A stretch of 64,000 nucleotides of DNA from Jeotgalibacillus alimentarius (GCF_000829445.1 NZ_JXRQ01000030.1:1-64000), one strand, 5' to 3'. Shown: positions 8,339 through 17,193, counted from the stretch's first letter. A program made the numbers and translations. Notes: generated by a model not told the origin, from the sequence alone.

Positions 8339-9874
8339 TTATACAGGTGTTGTCTCTGCTTTAATCGGATCCTCAGCCAGCGCGGCCCCTGTGTTAACAA
8401 GGCCGAGCGCATCTGAAGTCGTTTTGTTAATTTCCTGAATGAGATCAGGATCATCAAGCAGATTTTTACCATATGAAGGAATCATTTCTTTAATTTTCGG
8501 CTCCCAGCCCTTCATTTCCTCAGGGAAGCAGCGGTTCAGCACATCAAGCATGACAGAAACAGATGTCGATGCTCCAGGTGAAGCACCAAGCAGTGCAGCA
8601 ATCGAACCGTTCGCACCGCTGATCACCTCAGTACCGAACTGAAGTGTGCCTTTTCCACCCTGTTTTGTATCCTTAATGACCTGTACACGCTGTCCTGCCA
8701 CAACAAGCTCCCAGTCTTCACTGTTTGCATTCGGCACAAATTCACGCAGTGCCTCCATGCGCTGTTCTTTAGACTGCAGCACCTGTTCGATCAGATATTT
8801 TGTCAGCGGCATATTCTTCATACCCGCTGCCATCATTGTCGTCAGGTTGTCCTTTTTCACTGAAGTAATCAGATCCATATTCGAACCTGTTTTCAGGAAT
8901 TTCGGCGAAAAGCCAGCGAACGGACCGAAAAATAGTGATTCTTTTCCGTCAATCAGGCGCGTATCAAGATGTGGCACAGACATTGGCGGCGCGCCAACCG
9001 TTGCCTTTCCGTACACTTTCGCATAATGCTTTTCAACGATTTCAGGTTTTTTACACACCATAAAGAGTCCGCTGACAGGGAAACCGCCGACGTTTTTACT
9101 TTCAGGAATGCCTGACTTCTGAAGTAAATGAAGGCTTCCGCCACCCGCCCCGATAAAGACAAACTTTGCCTGATGATATTCAAGACGATCATTTTCGAGG
9201 TCACGGATCTTCAGCTCCCAGCCGCCATCTTCCGTCCGTTGCATATCATCCACCTGGTGCTTGTAATTAACAGATACACCCTCTTCAGCTAAATGGTCAA
9301 ACAGCTTACGCGTCAGCGCACCGAAGTTCACATCTGTACCTGCATCAATTTTCGTCGCAGCAATTGGCTCTTTCACCTGACGATCTTCCATAATGAGCGG
9401 AATCCATTCTTTTAGCTTCTCAGGATCATCTGAATATTCCATCCCTGAAAATAACGGATTATCTGAAAGCGCTTTAAATCTATTTTTTAAGAAGTTCACG
9501 TCTTTCTCGCCATGCACAAGACTCATATGAGGAAGCGCCATAATGAATTCCTTAGGATTTTTGATCAGGCCGCTGTTTACTAAGTGTGCCCAAAACTGCT
9601 TTGACACCTGGAACTCTTCATTCACTTTATTCGCCTTCGTTACATCAATCGTCCCATCAGGCATTTCATTCGTATAATTCAGCTCACATAAAGATGAATG
9701 ACCCGTTCCTGCATTATTCCATTCATTCGAGCTCTCCTCACCTGCACTACCAAGGCGTTCAAAAGCTTTAATATTCCAATCCGGAGCCAGCTCCTTCAGT
9801 AAAGAGCCCAAAGTTGCACTCATAATACCGGCGCCAATTAAGATAACGTCTGATTTAATATGTTTGTTACTCAT
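8339..9874 (-). CDS. mqo: Malate:quinone oxidoreductase
   Basis: 511 residues. The FAD-binding Rossmann motif is [14 protein letters not shown] at residues 10-23; family stretches such as [19 protein letters not shown] and [13 protein letters not shown] follow. The enzyme oxidises malate to oxaloacetate at the membrane and passes electrons to the quinone pool. The frame is open 28 codons upstream, but AAAGGACGGTAAAA places the start at 9874. It is monocistronic. Another 2-hydroxyacid:quinone oxidoreductase is less likely, because the match runs the full length. Confidence 0.95.
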   Translation of the reverse strand: MSNKHIKSDVILIGAGIMSATLGSLLKELAPDWNIKAFERLGSAGEESSNEWNNAGTGHSSLCELNYTNEMPDGTIDVTKANKVNEEFQVSKQFWAHLVNSGLIKNPKEFIMALPHMSLVHGEKDVNFLKNRFKALSDNPLFSGMEYSDDPEKLKEWIPLIMEDRQVKEPIAATKIDAGTDVNFGALTRKLFDHLAEEGVSVNYKHQVDDMQRTEDGGWELKIRDLENDRLEYHQAKFVFIGAGGGSLHLLQKSGIPESKNVGGFPVSGLFMVCKKPEIVEKHYAKVYGKATVGAPPMSVPHLDTRLIDGKESLFFGPFAGFSPKFLKTGSNMDLITSVKKDNLTTMMAAGMKNMPLTKYLIEQVLQSKEQRMEALREFVPNANSEDWELVVAGQRVQVIKDTKQGGKGTLQFGTEVISGANGSIAALLGASPGASTSVSVMLDVLNRCFPEEMKGWEPKIKEMIPSYGKNLLDDPDLIQEINKTTSDALGLVNTGAALAEDPIKAETTPV

Positions 9875-10067
9875 TTTTACCGTCCTTTTGTATATTAAGA
9901 TTTTATTTAAAAGCGAAGTTGCCCTGTTAAATAAAGCTTCATTCAGGACACGTATCATTTTTCGAACTATTTCTACATATTAATATTGTATCATTACAGG
10001 GGGGTGTTTTAAATGTTTATTTGGTTGATGGCAGGGTTCCCATGCTGCACACCATGTTTACGCTCAA

Positions 10068-10248
10068 TCAACCTTCCTTTAACCTGCCAAGCACCTCAGA
10101 AACCCCGATCGCAATCGCTGCATTCAGCATAACTAAAACAGACGTAATGAATACGATACCTTCATAGTCTCCAACAAAATTCATAACGAAAAAAAATAAA
10201 GCCTCCCGCGAAAACGAGGAGACCAAATATCATCAGAAATCTTTCCAT
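10068..10248 (-). pseudogene. Small membrane protein gene broken by a +1 shift in an A8/T8 run
   Basis: On the minus strand a GAGGTGG RBS precedes an ATG at 10248. The frame reads MERFLMIFGLLVFAGGFIFF, then leaves frame in a run of eight T (plus-strand A8, about 10189-10196) and stops 8 codons later. Dropping one T continues smoothly through VMNFVGDYEGIVFITSVLV and MLNAAIAIGVSEVLGRLKEG to a TGA at 10068, giving about 59 residues with two hydrophobic helices. It could be a real pseudogene, a sequencing error in the homopolymer, or slippage. I do not recognise the family. Confidence 0.6.
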
Positions 10249-10281
10249 CCGGACCACCTCTTTTACTATACTGAACGTCTG

Positions 10282-10782
10282 CTATTCCAGCCTGTTTGCA
10301 GCACTCCGCTGTCGCTCTATCTCTTTTCTTAATTTTTCACGCTGACCTCTTAATTCACGTGTAATCACGAGCTCATCTTTTACATCAGATGTTTTCAGCT
10401 TAAGGTACTGATCAATTGCTTTCTCAAACCCTCTGCTGACTTCATCAATCGCTTCGATCAACGTTGGATGTGTAATCGGAATCTGATCCTGCCCGGAAGC
10501 CTTGTTTACCTTTTGCATTAAAATCGTCTCAGCATATAACAGATTGGCATATGTCTCAATCGAATCCTTATTCACTGCCATCTTTTTTATTTCTGCTGCC
10601 ATCTCAATCGTACGCACGATCATCCCCGTCATCGCATCGGGACTCATCTTCTTTCTGATAATCTTCCTGACTTTTGTTTCACCGACGCCATTCCTTAAAG
10701 ATCGCTCAAACGTCTGCAGCTCTTTCACAAACGTTGCCCGGAAACGCTGCTCATTCATATTCTTCTTCATATTTTCGAACAT
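10282..10782 (-). CDS. Helical protein of unknown function, paralogue of 33986-34462
   Basis: 166 residues, charged and mostly helical, with no signal or membrane segment. Conserved blocks shared with the protein at 33986-34462: ANLLYAETILM (about 82-92), GFEKAIDQYL (about 117-126) and ITRELRGQREKLR (about 139-151). GGGAGGAATATATCC precedes the ATG. I cannot name a domain. It lies upstream of the frameshifted small membrane gene and may be co-transcribed with it (34 nt apart). Confidence 0.75.
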   Translation of the reverse strand: MFENMKKNMNEQRFRATFVKELQTFERSLRNGVGETKVRKIIRKKMSPDAMTGMIVRTIEMAAEIKKMAVNKDSIETYANLLYAETILMQKVNKASGQDQIPITHPTLIEAIDEVSRGFEKAIDQYLKLKTSDVKDELVITRELRGQREKLRKEIERQRSAANRLE

Positions 10783-10835
10783 GGATATATTCCTCCCTGA
10801 CTGAAGTGCAGGATTTTAGGCTATTATACCAAAAA

Positions 10836-10888
10836 GTGGGGACGAAGGTTAAAGTGTCATCTCATGACACTTTAACCTCCGTCCCCAC
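10836..10888. repeat. GGGGAC inverted repeat, copy 1
   Basis: GTGGGGACGAAGGTTAAAG, TGTCAT and the reverse complement form a 25-bp near-perfect palindrome with a CTC loop, ending GTCCCCAC. It lies between two minus-strand genes, without a T-tract. It belongs to the dispersed GGGGACGGAGTT family of this window. Confidence 0.85.
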
Positions 10889-10900
10889 AGTGCACAGCCA

Positions 10901-11548
10901 TCACCTCAAAGGACAATTTCCGCAATAAGGCTGTTCCTGTCCTTCTTTAATCTGATACAACCTGCAGCACGTCTCACGGACAGGGATGATGTCCCAGCTT
11001 TCGGGGCGCTGCAGATATTTGGTGAATGGATTTTTTTCGACGCCTGTCCACTGCGCGTCCGGGTCTGTCATTTCGTTAAATAGTGCTTCAAGCTGCGCTG
11101 CCTTGTAGGTGCCCGCTTTTTTCCTGAAGACAGCCTGCAGTCGTACCGCGATGTTTTCCCAGAGTATTTTCTGAGGGATTTTACAGGTCTTCGAAAACTG
11201 CTGCACCATTGGCGTCAGGTGTTCTGCAAAGACAACCGTTTTCCAGTCGCGCTTCATTTCATGAGAGCAGTCACCTTTAAGTAAGACAAAGTGGTCAAAA
11301 TGAAACTCTGCTTCTTCAAGCCAGTTTTCCTTTCCTTTATGAAGACCGTAGTATTCAAGCGAAGCTGCAGCTGTCATCACTGCATACCTTTTCATAACGA
11401 GTGAAGCTGCAGTGGATTCAAGCTTAATATCACTGACACTCGCATAGCGGCCGACGACTTCTGCAATGACCTCGGGATCTTCCAGCTGCTTAATAGGAAT
11501 ACCAGTTCTGCCTTCTTTTTTCTCAAATCGATATTGTTGTAAGTCCAT
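10901..11548 (-). CDS. FhuF-like siderophore-iron reductase
   Basis: 215 residues. The C-terminus carries the FhuF [2Fe-2S] motif C194-C195-x13-C209-x2-C212 (TCCRLY...YCGNCPLR). Such proteins release iron from siderophores by reducing Fe(III) in the cytosol. It is the last gene of the iron operon, 36 nt behind the second permease gene, which fits that role. RBS is AAAAGGAGATAAATC. The N-terminal two thirds are less conserved to my eye. Confidence 0.85.
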   Translation of the reverse strand: MDLQQYRFEKKEGRTGIPIKQLEDPEVIAEVVGRYASVSDIKLESTAASLVMKRYAVMTAAASLEYYGLHKGKENWLEEAEFHFDHFVLLKGDCSHEMKRDWKTVVFAEHLTPMVQQFSKTCKIPQKILWENIAVRLQAVFRKKAGTYKAAQLEALFNEMTDPDAQWTGVEKNPFTKYLQRPESWDIIPVRETCCRLYQIKEGQEQPYCGNCPLR

Positions 11549-11584
11549 GATTTATCTCCTTTTAAAAGCGGTATAGTCATCACG

Positions 11585-12619
11585 TTACTGATTTCGGTAT
11601 CGAAACAACAGGTACAGGAAGAACGGTGCACCAATCGCCGCCGTGAACACGCCTGCAGGGATATCGAGGGGCAGGAACACGGTTCGCGCGACAAGGTCTG
11701 CAATGAGCACGAGAAACGCTCCAATTAAAGCGGTCAATACGGCGAGCCCCGGGAATGATCGGTGCACAAGGCGCCTTGCAATATGAGGGGCCATCAGTCC
11801 GACAAATTCAATTCCACCGGCATAAGCAGCAGCCGTCCCGGCAAGCATGACGCTGCACATTAAAAAGATAAACTGCTGCAGCTGCACGCGGATCCCTACA
11901 CTGACAGAGAAGTCCTGTCCCAGCTCAGTTACATTCAACCCTCTGCCGAATACAATCAGAAACGGAATCGGAATGAGCAGCCACCATATCATGGAGGTTA
12001 CTTCACTCCAGGACGCTGCATAAATGCTTCCTGTCAGCCAGATATAAGACTTTGTGGTCGTTGCCGTTTCACTCATCACCAGCATAAATGTAACGCACGC
12101 TTTCATAATCGCTGAGAGTCCTACCCCGATTAAGACTAGTCTGATCGGGGTAACACCTTTATTCCAGGAGATAAGGTAGATCAGCAAAGCTGCGAAAAGG
12201 CCGCCTCCAATTGCTGCGAGCGGCAGGTACTGCATGCTGATAACGCCTGCACCAAATGAAATAAATGTGACAGCCCCAAGAGATGCACCACTTGTAATCC
12301 CAATAATATCAGGCGATGCGAGCGGATTTCTGACAAGACTCTGAAGAATCAGCCCTGCCACTCCAAGTGCTGAGCCGACTAAAATAGCCATCATCGCACG
12401 CGGAAGGCGCAGCGTTTCTACAACAAACGCATGCTCATCAATTTGTCCGGTGACCTGCATGAACACTTCGGTGAGCGGAATCCAGTTACTGCCTGAAGAC
12501 AGACTTAATAAAAAAACTGCTGTTACAGCTAACAGCCAGATACCTGTCACCATCAGCCAACGCGCTGAAAACTGAAGGGAAATACGATCATTAAAGAATC
12601 GGAATGTCCACTGCTTCAT
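11585..12619 (-). CDS. Iron-siderophore ABC transporter permease (FecCD family)
   Basis: 344 residues with about nine to ten hydrophobic helices. FecCD hallmarks include LRLPRAMMAILVGSALGVAGLILQ (residues 67-90, family R-L-P-R motif), NPLASPDIIGITSGASLGA and the C-terminal GLMAPHIARRLVHRSFPG coupling loop. Its ATG overlaps the stop of the preceding permease gene (ATGA). It should form a heterodimer with that protein, as YfiZ/YfhA do in B. subtilis. Confidence 0.93.
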   Translation of the reverse strand: MKQWTFRFFNDRISLQFSARWLMVTGIWLLAVTAVFLLSLSSGSNWIPLTEVFMQVTGQIDEHAFVVETLRLPRAMMAILVGSALGVAGLILQSLVRNPLASPDIIGITSGASLGAVTFISFGAGVISMQYLPLAAIGGGLFAALLIYLISWNKGVTPIRLVLIGVGLSAIMKACVTFMLVMSETATTTKSYIWLTGSIYAASWSEVTSMIWWLLIPIPFLIVFGRGLNVTELGQDFSVSVGIRVQLQQFIFLMCSVMLAGTAAAYAGGIEFVGLMAPHIARRLVHRSFPGLAVLTALIGAFLVLIADLVARTVFLPLDIPAGVFTAAIGAPFFLYLLFRYRNQ

Positions 12620-13623
12620 CGTTTCGACACTCCTTTTTTAGCAAGGTAAATAAAGAAAGGTCCGCCTATAAATGCGGTCATGACGCCAATTGGCACTTCC
12701 TGCGGCGCGATGACGACACGTGCAATAATATCTGCAGCGAGTAAAACAGCTGCACCTAAAAGGCCGCTGTAAGGTAAAATCCATCTGTAATCATTACCCA
12801 CCAGACTTTTTGCCATGTGGGGAACGATCAGGCCGATAAAACCGACTGATCCAACGACTGCAACAGAGCCGCCTGCAAGTACAATGACAAGCATACCCAT
12901 GACGAGCTTTGTCAGCCAGACCTTTTGCCCGAGCCCTTTTGCTACATCATCCCCTGATGAAAACACACCCATTGGACGCGCCATAAAAAGGCTGATAACA
13001 AGTGCGCCGAGGAGAAATGGCAGTACTGACAGCAGCATATCCAGATCACGCCCTGCAACTGACCCTGAAATCCAGAACAGCACAGTCTGAATCGATTGTT
13101 CATCAAGAACCAGCATTCCCTGGGTAAATGAGACAAATAATGCCGATAATGCTACCCCTGCAAGAATAACTTTAATGGGTGTAAGTCCGTCACGCCCAAG
13201 GCTTCCAAGAAAGAACACCGTTCCCCCGGCAATCGCTGCACCGAGGAAGGCAAACCACATGTAACCTGACAGTGAAGACACTTCAAGCCAGGTAATCGCA
13301 AATACAATAAAGAAAATCGCACCTGCATTAATGCCCAGCAGATCAGGTGCTGCAAGCGGATTTCGCGTCAGCGCCTGCACAAAAACCCCTGCAAGTGCAA
13401 GGTTCATGCCAACAACGAGTGAAATCAGGCCTCTTGATAATCGCGAGGTGCCAATAATGAGGTGATTTGTATTATTCGGATCATAGCTGATCATCGCTTC
13501 CCAGGTTTCTGACAAAGGAATTGACGTCTGTCCCACTGCGAGACTCGTCAAAAATAGAAAGATGACAGTAGCGATTAAGCTGATCAATCCAATTAGTTTT
13601 AACATCGGGGAACGTAACATCAT
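12616..13623 (-). CDS. Iron-siderophore ABC transporter permease (FecCD family)
   Basis: 335 residues, polytopic. It has TSRLSRGLISLVVGMNLALAG and NPLAAPDLLGINAGA near the N-terminal third, and GFIGLIVPHMAKSLVG as the ATPase-contact loop. First permease of the operon, 58 nt behind the lipoprotein gene and overlapping the second permease by 4 nt. No ATPase gene is present, so a shared ATPase (YusV/FhuC type) elsewhere must drive it. Confidence 0.93.
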   Translation of the reverse strand: MMLRSPMLKLIGLISLIATVIFLFLTSLAVGQTSIPLSETWEAMISYDPNNTNHLIIGTSRLSRGLISLVVGMNLALAGVFVQALTRNPLAAPDLLGINAGAIFFIVFAITWLEVSSLSGYMWFAFLGAAIAGGTVFFLGSLGRDGLTPIKVILAGVALSALFVSFTQGMLVLDEQSIQTVLFWISGSVAGRDLDMLLSVLPFLLGALVISLFMARPMGVFSSGDDVAKGLGQKVWLTKLVMGMLVIVLAGGSVAVVGSVGFIGLIVPHMAKSLVGNDYRWILPYSGLLGAAVLLAADIIARVVIAPQEVPIGVMTAFIGGPFFIYLAKKGVSKR

Positions 13624-13681
13624 AACGCCTCTTCTTTCATGAGAAAAAGGGGACGCAATTCGCCTCCCCCATACTCAATTC

Positions 13682-14680
13682 TTATTGCTCAAGCTCAAAA
13701 TACTCGTACATATCATCAAGCATCAGGTTTGCAGCCTGCAATCCGCCAGCCATATTCCATGCAACTTCATCTACAGTAAATACATTTTCATTTTGAACCG
13801 CTTCCAGGTTCTGATAAAGCGGGTGAGACGTCCACTCTTCAAAGTTTTTCTGAACATCAGGCGTATCCTCCATGAACTGGAAGAACACATCTGCATTCAT
13901 CTGAGGAATAGCTTCTTTATCATTCAGCATCACAATTTCTTCATTCTGCCCCTGAAGTTCAATCGGCTCTTCAAATCCTGCTTCCTGAAGAATTGAACCG
14001 GCAAAACCAGTAACATAGATACGTGCGTGATCTGCACGGTAGTTCAATACAGCAGCACTCATCGGCCAGTTTTCATTAGATGAGATCTTTTCCTGGAAGT
14101 CACCAATACGGCTATCCCAGTCAGCTAAAAGTGTTTCGACTTTTTCTTCTTCTCCAAGTGCCTGACCAATCAGGTTTGTTGTTTCTTTAAAATCATAGAT
14201 TGTTTCATTCACAATCGTTGGTGCTATTTCAGAAAGCTGTTCATAAATCTCTTCATGACGGATCTGTGAAGCGAAAATCACATCTGGATCCAGTGCAGCG
14301 ATTTCCTCAAGGTTAGGCTGCGTTTCCTGCCCAACATAAGTAACGTCCTGGAGGTCTTCTTTTATGTAATCATACATTGGTACCTGTACCCATGACTCAA
14401 CTACGCCAACAGGTGTCACACTAAACGCTAAGACAGTATCAGTTGCTCCCTGATAAAGTGAAACGACACGTTCAGGCTTTTCTTCAAGCGTCGCAGTGCC
14501 CATTGCGTGTTCTATTTCAATTGCGCTGCTTTCCTCAGCAGATTCAGTTTCCTCTGCAGCGTTAGAGCCGCTATCTGATTCAGTCGCATCTGTTGACTCT
14601 TCCTCACTACCGCCACAAGCTGCAAGCACAAGAGCTGATAACAGACATGCAACAATCAATAACAATAACTTTTTATTCAT
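13682..14680 (-). CDS. Iron-siderophore substrate-binding lipoprotein
   Basis: 332 residues. Signal peptide with lipobox LAAC, lipidated C22, then a Ser/Glu-rich linker (about 23-52), then the FecB/FhuD-type fold beginning KPERVVSLYQGATDTVLAFSV. It captures a ferric siderophore at the outer face of the membrane. Resembles YfiY of B. subtilis in operon position. First gene behind a Fur-type promoter. Ligand not predictable. Confidence 0.92.
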   Translation of the reverse strand: MNKKLLLLIVACLLSALVLAACGGSEEESTDATESDSGSNAAEETESAEESSAIEIEHAMGTATLEEKPERVVSLYQGATDTVLAFSVTPVGVVESWVQVPMYDYIKEDLQDVTYVGQETQPNLEEIAALDPDVIFASQIRHEEIYEQLSEIAPTIVNETIYDFKETTNLIGQALGEEEKVETLLADWDSRIGDFQEKISSNENWPMSAAVLNYRADHARIYVTGFAGSILQEAGFEEPIELQGQNEEIVMLNDKEAIPQMNADVFFQFMEDTPDVQKNFEEWTSHPLYQNLEAVQNENVFTVDEVAWNMAGGLQAANLMLDDMYEYFELEQ

Positions 14681-14698
14681 ATTTCTAATCTCCTTTAG

Positions 14699-14754
14699 TG
14701 ATAATGATTTTCATTTGCAATAAGATTGTAATACAATTGAAAACCATTATCAAT
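14699..14754 (-). promoter_or_regulatory. Iron operon promoter with two Fur-box-like sites
   Basis: Minus-strand -35 TTGATA (14753-14748), 17-nt spacer, -10 TACAAT (14730-14725). ATTGATAATGGTTTTCAAT (14754-14736) covers the -35, and a second AATGAAAATCATTATCA lies at 14715-14699, between the -10 and the RBS. Both resemble the TGATAATNATTATCA Fur consensus, so the operon should be repressed when iron is plentiful. Confidence 0.85.
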
Positions 14755-14821
14755 ACTTAATTGAGAATTAATTTCATTTATATTTAATTTGATGACTTGA
14801 ACGAAGACGGTTCACACGAAA

Positions 14822-14845
14822 AAAAGCAGTCCGCAGACTGCTTTT
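14822..14845 (-). terminator. Intrinsic terminator of the MFS gene
   Basis: AAAAGCAGTC pairs with GACTGCTTTT around a four-base loop, overlapping the stop codon. The minus-strand tail is T-rich. Confidence 0.88.
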
Positions 14846-16017
14846 CACCTTTTTCCATGATACAATTTACCAATTGGTCTGATGAATAATGGAATGATAC
14901 TCATTACCGCAAGAAAGATAAAACCTGTAGCTAGCGTGTAATTGATAGCGATATAACCAAAACCCGTTCCAATTCCTATCAACACTGCATGAAACACCAG
15001 TGACTGGAAGGATTCCAGGGTAGCTCTGATCCGGCCGTCTGCTTTTTCATGGAGAGCACCTAAGATAAGCGGTTCAGTCATTCCAGCTGCCAGTAAAAAA
15101 ATAATAATGGCTGCCGCTCCACTCCAATTCACCTGAAAAGCAGAAAAGATCAGTGCAGCTGCACCAGAAAGGATCACAATCTTCAATAAGCATTCACGGC
15201 CAAATTTCTTTCTTAATGTGTGGGCCAATAACGCGCCCGGAATCTGAACGATCAGTATGATGCCGTAAAACACCCCAAAAAAGGATAGTCCAACACCTGC
15301 ATCGGTCAGATAGAGTTGCCAGAACTCCTCAACAAATCCCGCTGCAAGCCCTACTGTAATACCCAGAAGCAATAAGTAAACCAGAGCAGGCTGCCTGACA
15401 AAAAACCGGGCTGCTTCAGTCATTTGGCGTGACATTGAACCTGCAGCTTCACTATTCTTCTGCTTAATCTCTTTTAAAAAGAATGTCAGCAAGAAAGCAA
15501 TCATTGTACTGATAAGTGACAACCAGTAATTGACCTCCAATGGAACATACATGCCCAAAAAGCTTCCTGACATAGCCGCAATAAATAATGAAATCATTCT
15601 CACTGCCTGCAGTCTGCCGAGGTACCAGTCAAACTTTTTTTCTTTATGAATCGCAGCCAGGGAATCATAAAGTAAAGCATGTTCAGCACCGCTTAAAAAG
15701 GCTGCTCCTGCTGCTGCAAATCCAATTGCAAGTCCGAACTGCCAGAAAGAATCTGCGATTAGCAGCACTGCAAACATCATGCCTTCAAGAAAAACTCCTG
15801 CCACAATCAATGGTTTCCTGCCAATCCGGTCAGCCAGAACGCCAGACGGAACTTCCATTGATAACATTACAATACCGAAAATAATCTCTGTTAAAACAAC
15901 GTCCAGTACAGACATTCCGCGCATTTCCCAAAATAACCGTTCAATGACATACGCAGGTATCAGTGAAAAGAAAAAACCAATGAAATAGATAAATCTGATA
16001 TTCCGTTTTGCACTCAT
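14845..16017 (-). CDS. MFS family transporter (probable efflux)
   Basis: 390 residues with about 12 hydrophobic helices. The MFS loop 2-3 motif reads GVLADRIGRKPLIV (about 60-73), and the second half carries a weaker repeat. It resembles Gram-positive drug or metabolite exporters; the substrate is unknown. The mRNA leader is unusual: a predicted nine-codon leader ORF and a hairpin that covers this gene's RBS (GGAGAGGGGCGG) lie upstream, suggesting inducible translation. Monocistronic. Confidence 0.85.
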   Translation of the reverse strand: MSAKRNIRFIYFIGFFFSLIPAYVIERLFWEMRGMSVLDVVLTEIIFGIVMLSMEVPSGVLADRIGRKPLIVAGVFLEGMMFAVLLIADSFWQFGLAIGFAAAGAAFLSGAEHALLYDSLAAIHKEKKFDWYLGRLQAVRMISLFIAAMSGSFLGMYVPLEVNYWLSLISTMIAFLLTFFLKEIKQKNSEAAGSMSRQMTEAARFFVRQPALVYLLLLGITVGLAAGFVEEFWQLYLTDAGVGLSFFGVFYGIILIVQIPGALLAHTLRKKFGRECLLKIVILSGAAALIFSAFQVNWSGAAAIIIFLLAAGMTEPLILGALHEKADGRIRATLESFQSLVFHAVLIGIGTGFGYIAINYTLATGFIFLAVMSIIPLFIRPIGKLYHGKR

Positions 16018-16024
16018 CGTTTAT

Positions 16025-16064
16025 CCGCCCCTCTCCTGTATTGATAAGAGAGGTTCTCCGGCGG
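16025..16064 (-). promoter_or_regulatory. RBS-sequestering hairpin before the MFS gene
   Basis: In the mRNA, CCTCTC pairs with GAGAGG and CCGCC with GGCGG, separated by a six-nt bulge on the 5' side. The 3' arm contains the RBS of the MFS gene (GGAGAGG). The stem starts about 15 nt behind the stop codon of the leader ORF. Pairing was read by eye, not computed. Confidence 0.55.
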
Positions 16065-16079
16065 TTCACGTGCTATGTT

Positions 16080-16109
16080 TTAACTGGGTGGACGGGGATA
16101 TGTGTTCAC
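16080..16109 (-). CDS. Putative leader peptide MNTYPRPPS
   Basis: Nine codons from a GTG at 16109 to TAA at 16080-16082, behind an excellent RBS (AAAGGAGG, 8-9 nt spacing). The peptide is MNTYPRPPS, proline-rich near its end. It lies between a TATAAT promoter element and the RBS-masking hairpin of the MFS transporter gene. By analogy with erm and cat leaders, ribosome pausing here could control the downstream gene. No protein evidence exists; chance is possible. Confidence 0.45.
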   Translation of the reverse strand: MNTYPRPPS

Positions 16110-16143
16110 AAGCAACTCCTCCTTTATGTGGTGGTTATCATTT

Positions 16144-16172
16144 ATTATAACACCTTTGACTGAATGTTCAGA
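16144..16172 (-). promoter_or_regulatory. Promoter with palindromic operator candidate before the MFS leader
   Basis: Minus-strand -10 TATAAT at 16149-16144 with a weak -35 (TCTGAA, 17-nt spacing). The palindrome CTGAATGTTCAG (16160-16171) overlaps the -35 and spacer, a suitable place for a TetR- or MarR-type repressor. No divergent regulator gene is adjacent. Confidence 0.45.
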
Positions 16173-16207
16173 TTATTGTATAGCCTTTTATTTTAAAATT
16201 TAGCTAT

Positions 16208-16349
16208 GTTAAAGAACAATGTTGTTTTAGCACAGCTGTTGATTGCAGCGGAAGGGGGACGACTCCAGCAGGAGAAGCGTCGAGGAGGCTTACCGCACGC
16301 CCTGCGGAAAGCGTTCCCCCTGAAGCGGAAATCAACAGCCACCTTTAAC
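16208..16349. repeat. Long imperfect inverted repeat (GCTGTTGATT...AATCAACAGC)
   Basis: Inner arms GCTGTTGATT (16235-16244) and AATCAACAGC (16330-16339), outer arms GTTAAAG and CTTTAAC. The core on the minus strand reads CGCTTTCCGCAGGGCG, then AAGCCTCCTCGACG and GGAGTCGTCCCC. The same kind of core recurs at 32160-32276. I recall related elements being common between genes in Bacillaceae. No protein is encoded. Confidence 0.75.
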
Positions 16350-16361
16350 AGTGCAAAAATA

Positions 16362-17093
16362 TTAAACCCGGTCAATGATCAGCTGAATGATCAATATTGC
16401 TGTGACGATTCTCAGAAGCGGCTTCACCCGGGATGGTTTCATACGTTTTGCCAGACGCACCCCCGCCTGTGCGCCAAGAAATGAACCCGCAAGCAGCGCG
16501 ATGGTTAGCGGCCAGATAATATGGCCCGCCGCAATATAAGTAACTGCTGCACCGAAACAGCTTGAAAAAGTAGCGAGACGCACAAGCCCGACTGCTTTTA
16601 CATAAGAGACCTTCAGCCAGCTGAAGAGGTAAAGCATAAGTGTCCCCTGACCCGGCCCGAACAAACCATCATAGATCCCAATACCGTAAAGTCCTGCTGC
16701 ACCGAATCCACTTTTCTTTAAAGTCTGATCATGTTCAAACGTACTTTTATTAAAAAACGATGTAGTTAACGCAAAAACTAACAGGATAACAGCAATCATC
16801 GTCAGGTTTTCAGCCTGCAGTGCAGACGCAATCACCCCGCCTGTGATCCCTCCTGTCAGACTGAAAGGAATGATCCATAATGACTCTTTCAAGCTGATAT
16901 TTTTATGACGCAAAAGGTAGAAAAAAGCTGAAAATGAGCTGACAGTGTTAGATACTTTATTCGCCCCAATCGCGCTGTGCACCGGTAAACCCAGAAGTAA
17001 CATGACGGGCAGACTGATCAGCCCGCCTCCTCCTGCAAGGGTACCGAGTGTCGTGGCGATCACTCCTGTGAGAAATATGCAAAGCAGGTCCAT
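16362..17093 (-). CDS. TSUP (TauE/SafE) family membrane permease
   Basis: 243 residues, about eight hydrophobic helices. The two half-repeats carry GTLAGGGGLISLPVMLLLGL (about 17-36) and IYDGLFGPGQGTLML (about 139-153), typical of TSUP permeases (formerly YfcA/DUF81). Substrate unknown. AGAGGAG lies 8 nt before the ATG at 17093, so this start is preferred over a GTG three codons earlier. Different from the TSUP protein at 179-892, with which it shares only the family pattern. Confidence 0.88.
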   Translation of the reverse strand: MDLLCIFLTGVIATTLGTLAGGGGLISLPVMLLLGLPVHSAIGANKVSNTVSSFSAFFYLLRHKNISLKESLWIIPFSLTGGITGGVIASALQAENLTMIAVILLVFALTTSFFNKSTFEHDQTLKKSGFGAAGLYGIGIYDGLFGPGQGTLMLYLFSWLKVSYVKAVGLVRLATFSSCFGAAVTYIAAGHIIWPLTIALLAGSFLGAQAGVRLAKRMKPSRVKPLLRIVTAILIIQLIIDRV

Positions 17094-17193
17094 ATCGATC
17101 ACTCCTCTTACCTTTTATTGTATGAGGAGGTATGGGATAAGTAAAATTGATAAATGTGATGGTTTGTGATTGGTTTTGGTTATGATTTGAGGG

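Noticed and set aside
8339-9026. Long plus-strand frames opposite mqo
   Set aside because: They are shadows of a well-conserved gene, with no RBS and Ser/Pro-rich nonsense sequence.
9990-10133. Plus-strand 39-codon frame (ATG at 10013) behind AGGGGGGTG
   Set aside because: It overlaps the better-supported minus-strand membrane protein frame and reads like random sequence (CCTPCLRSINLPLTCQ).
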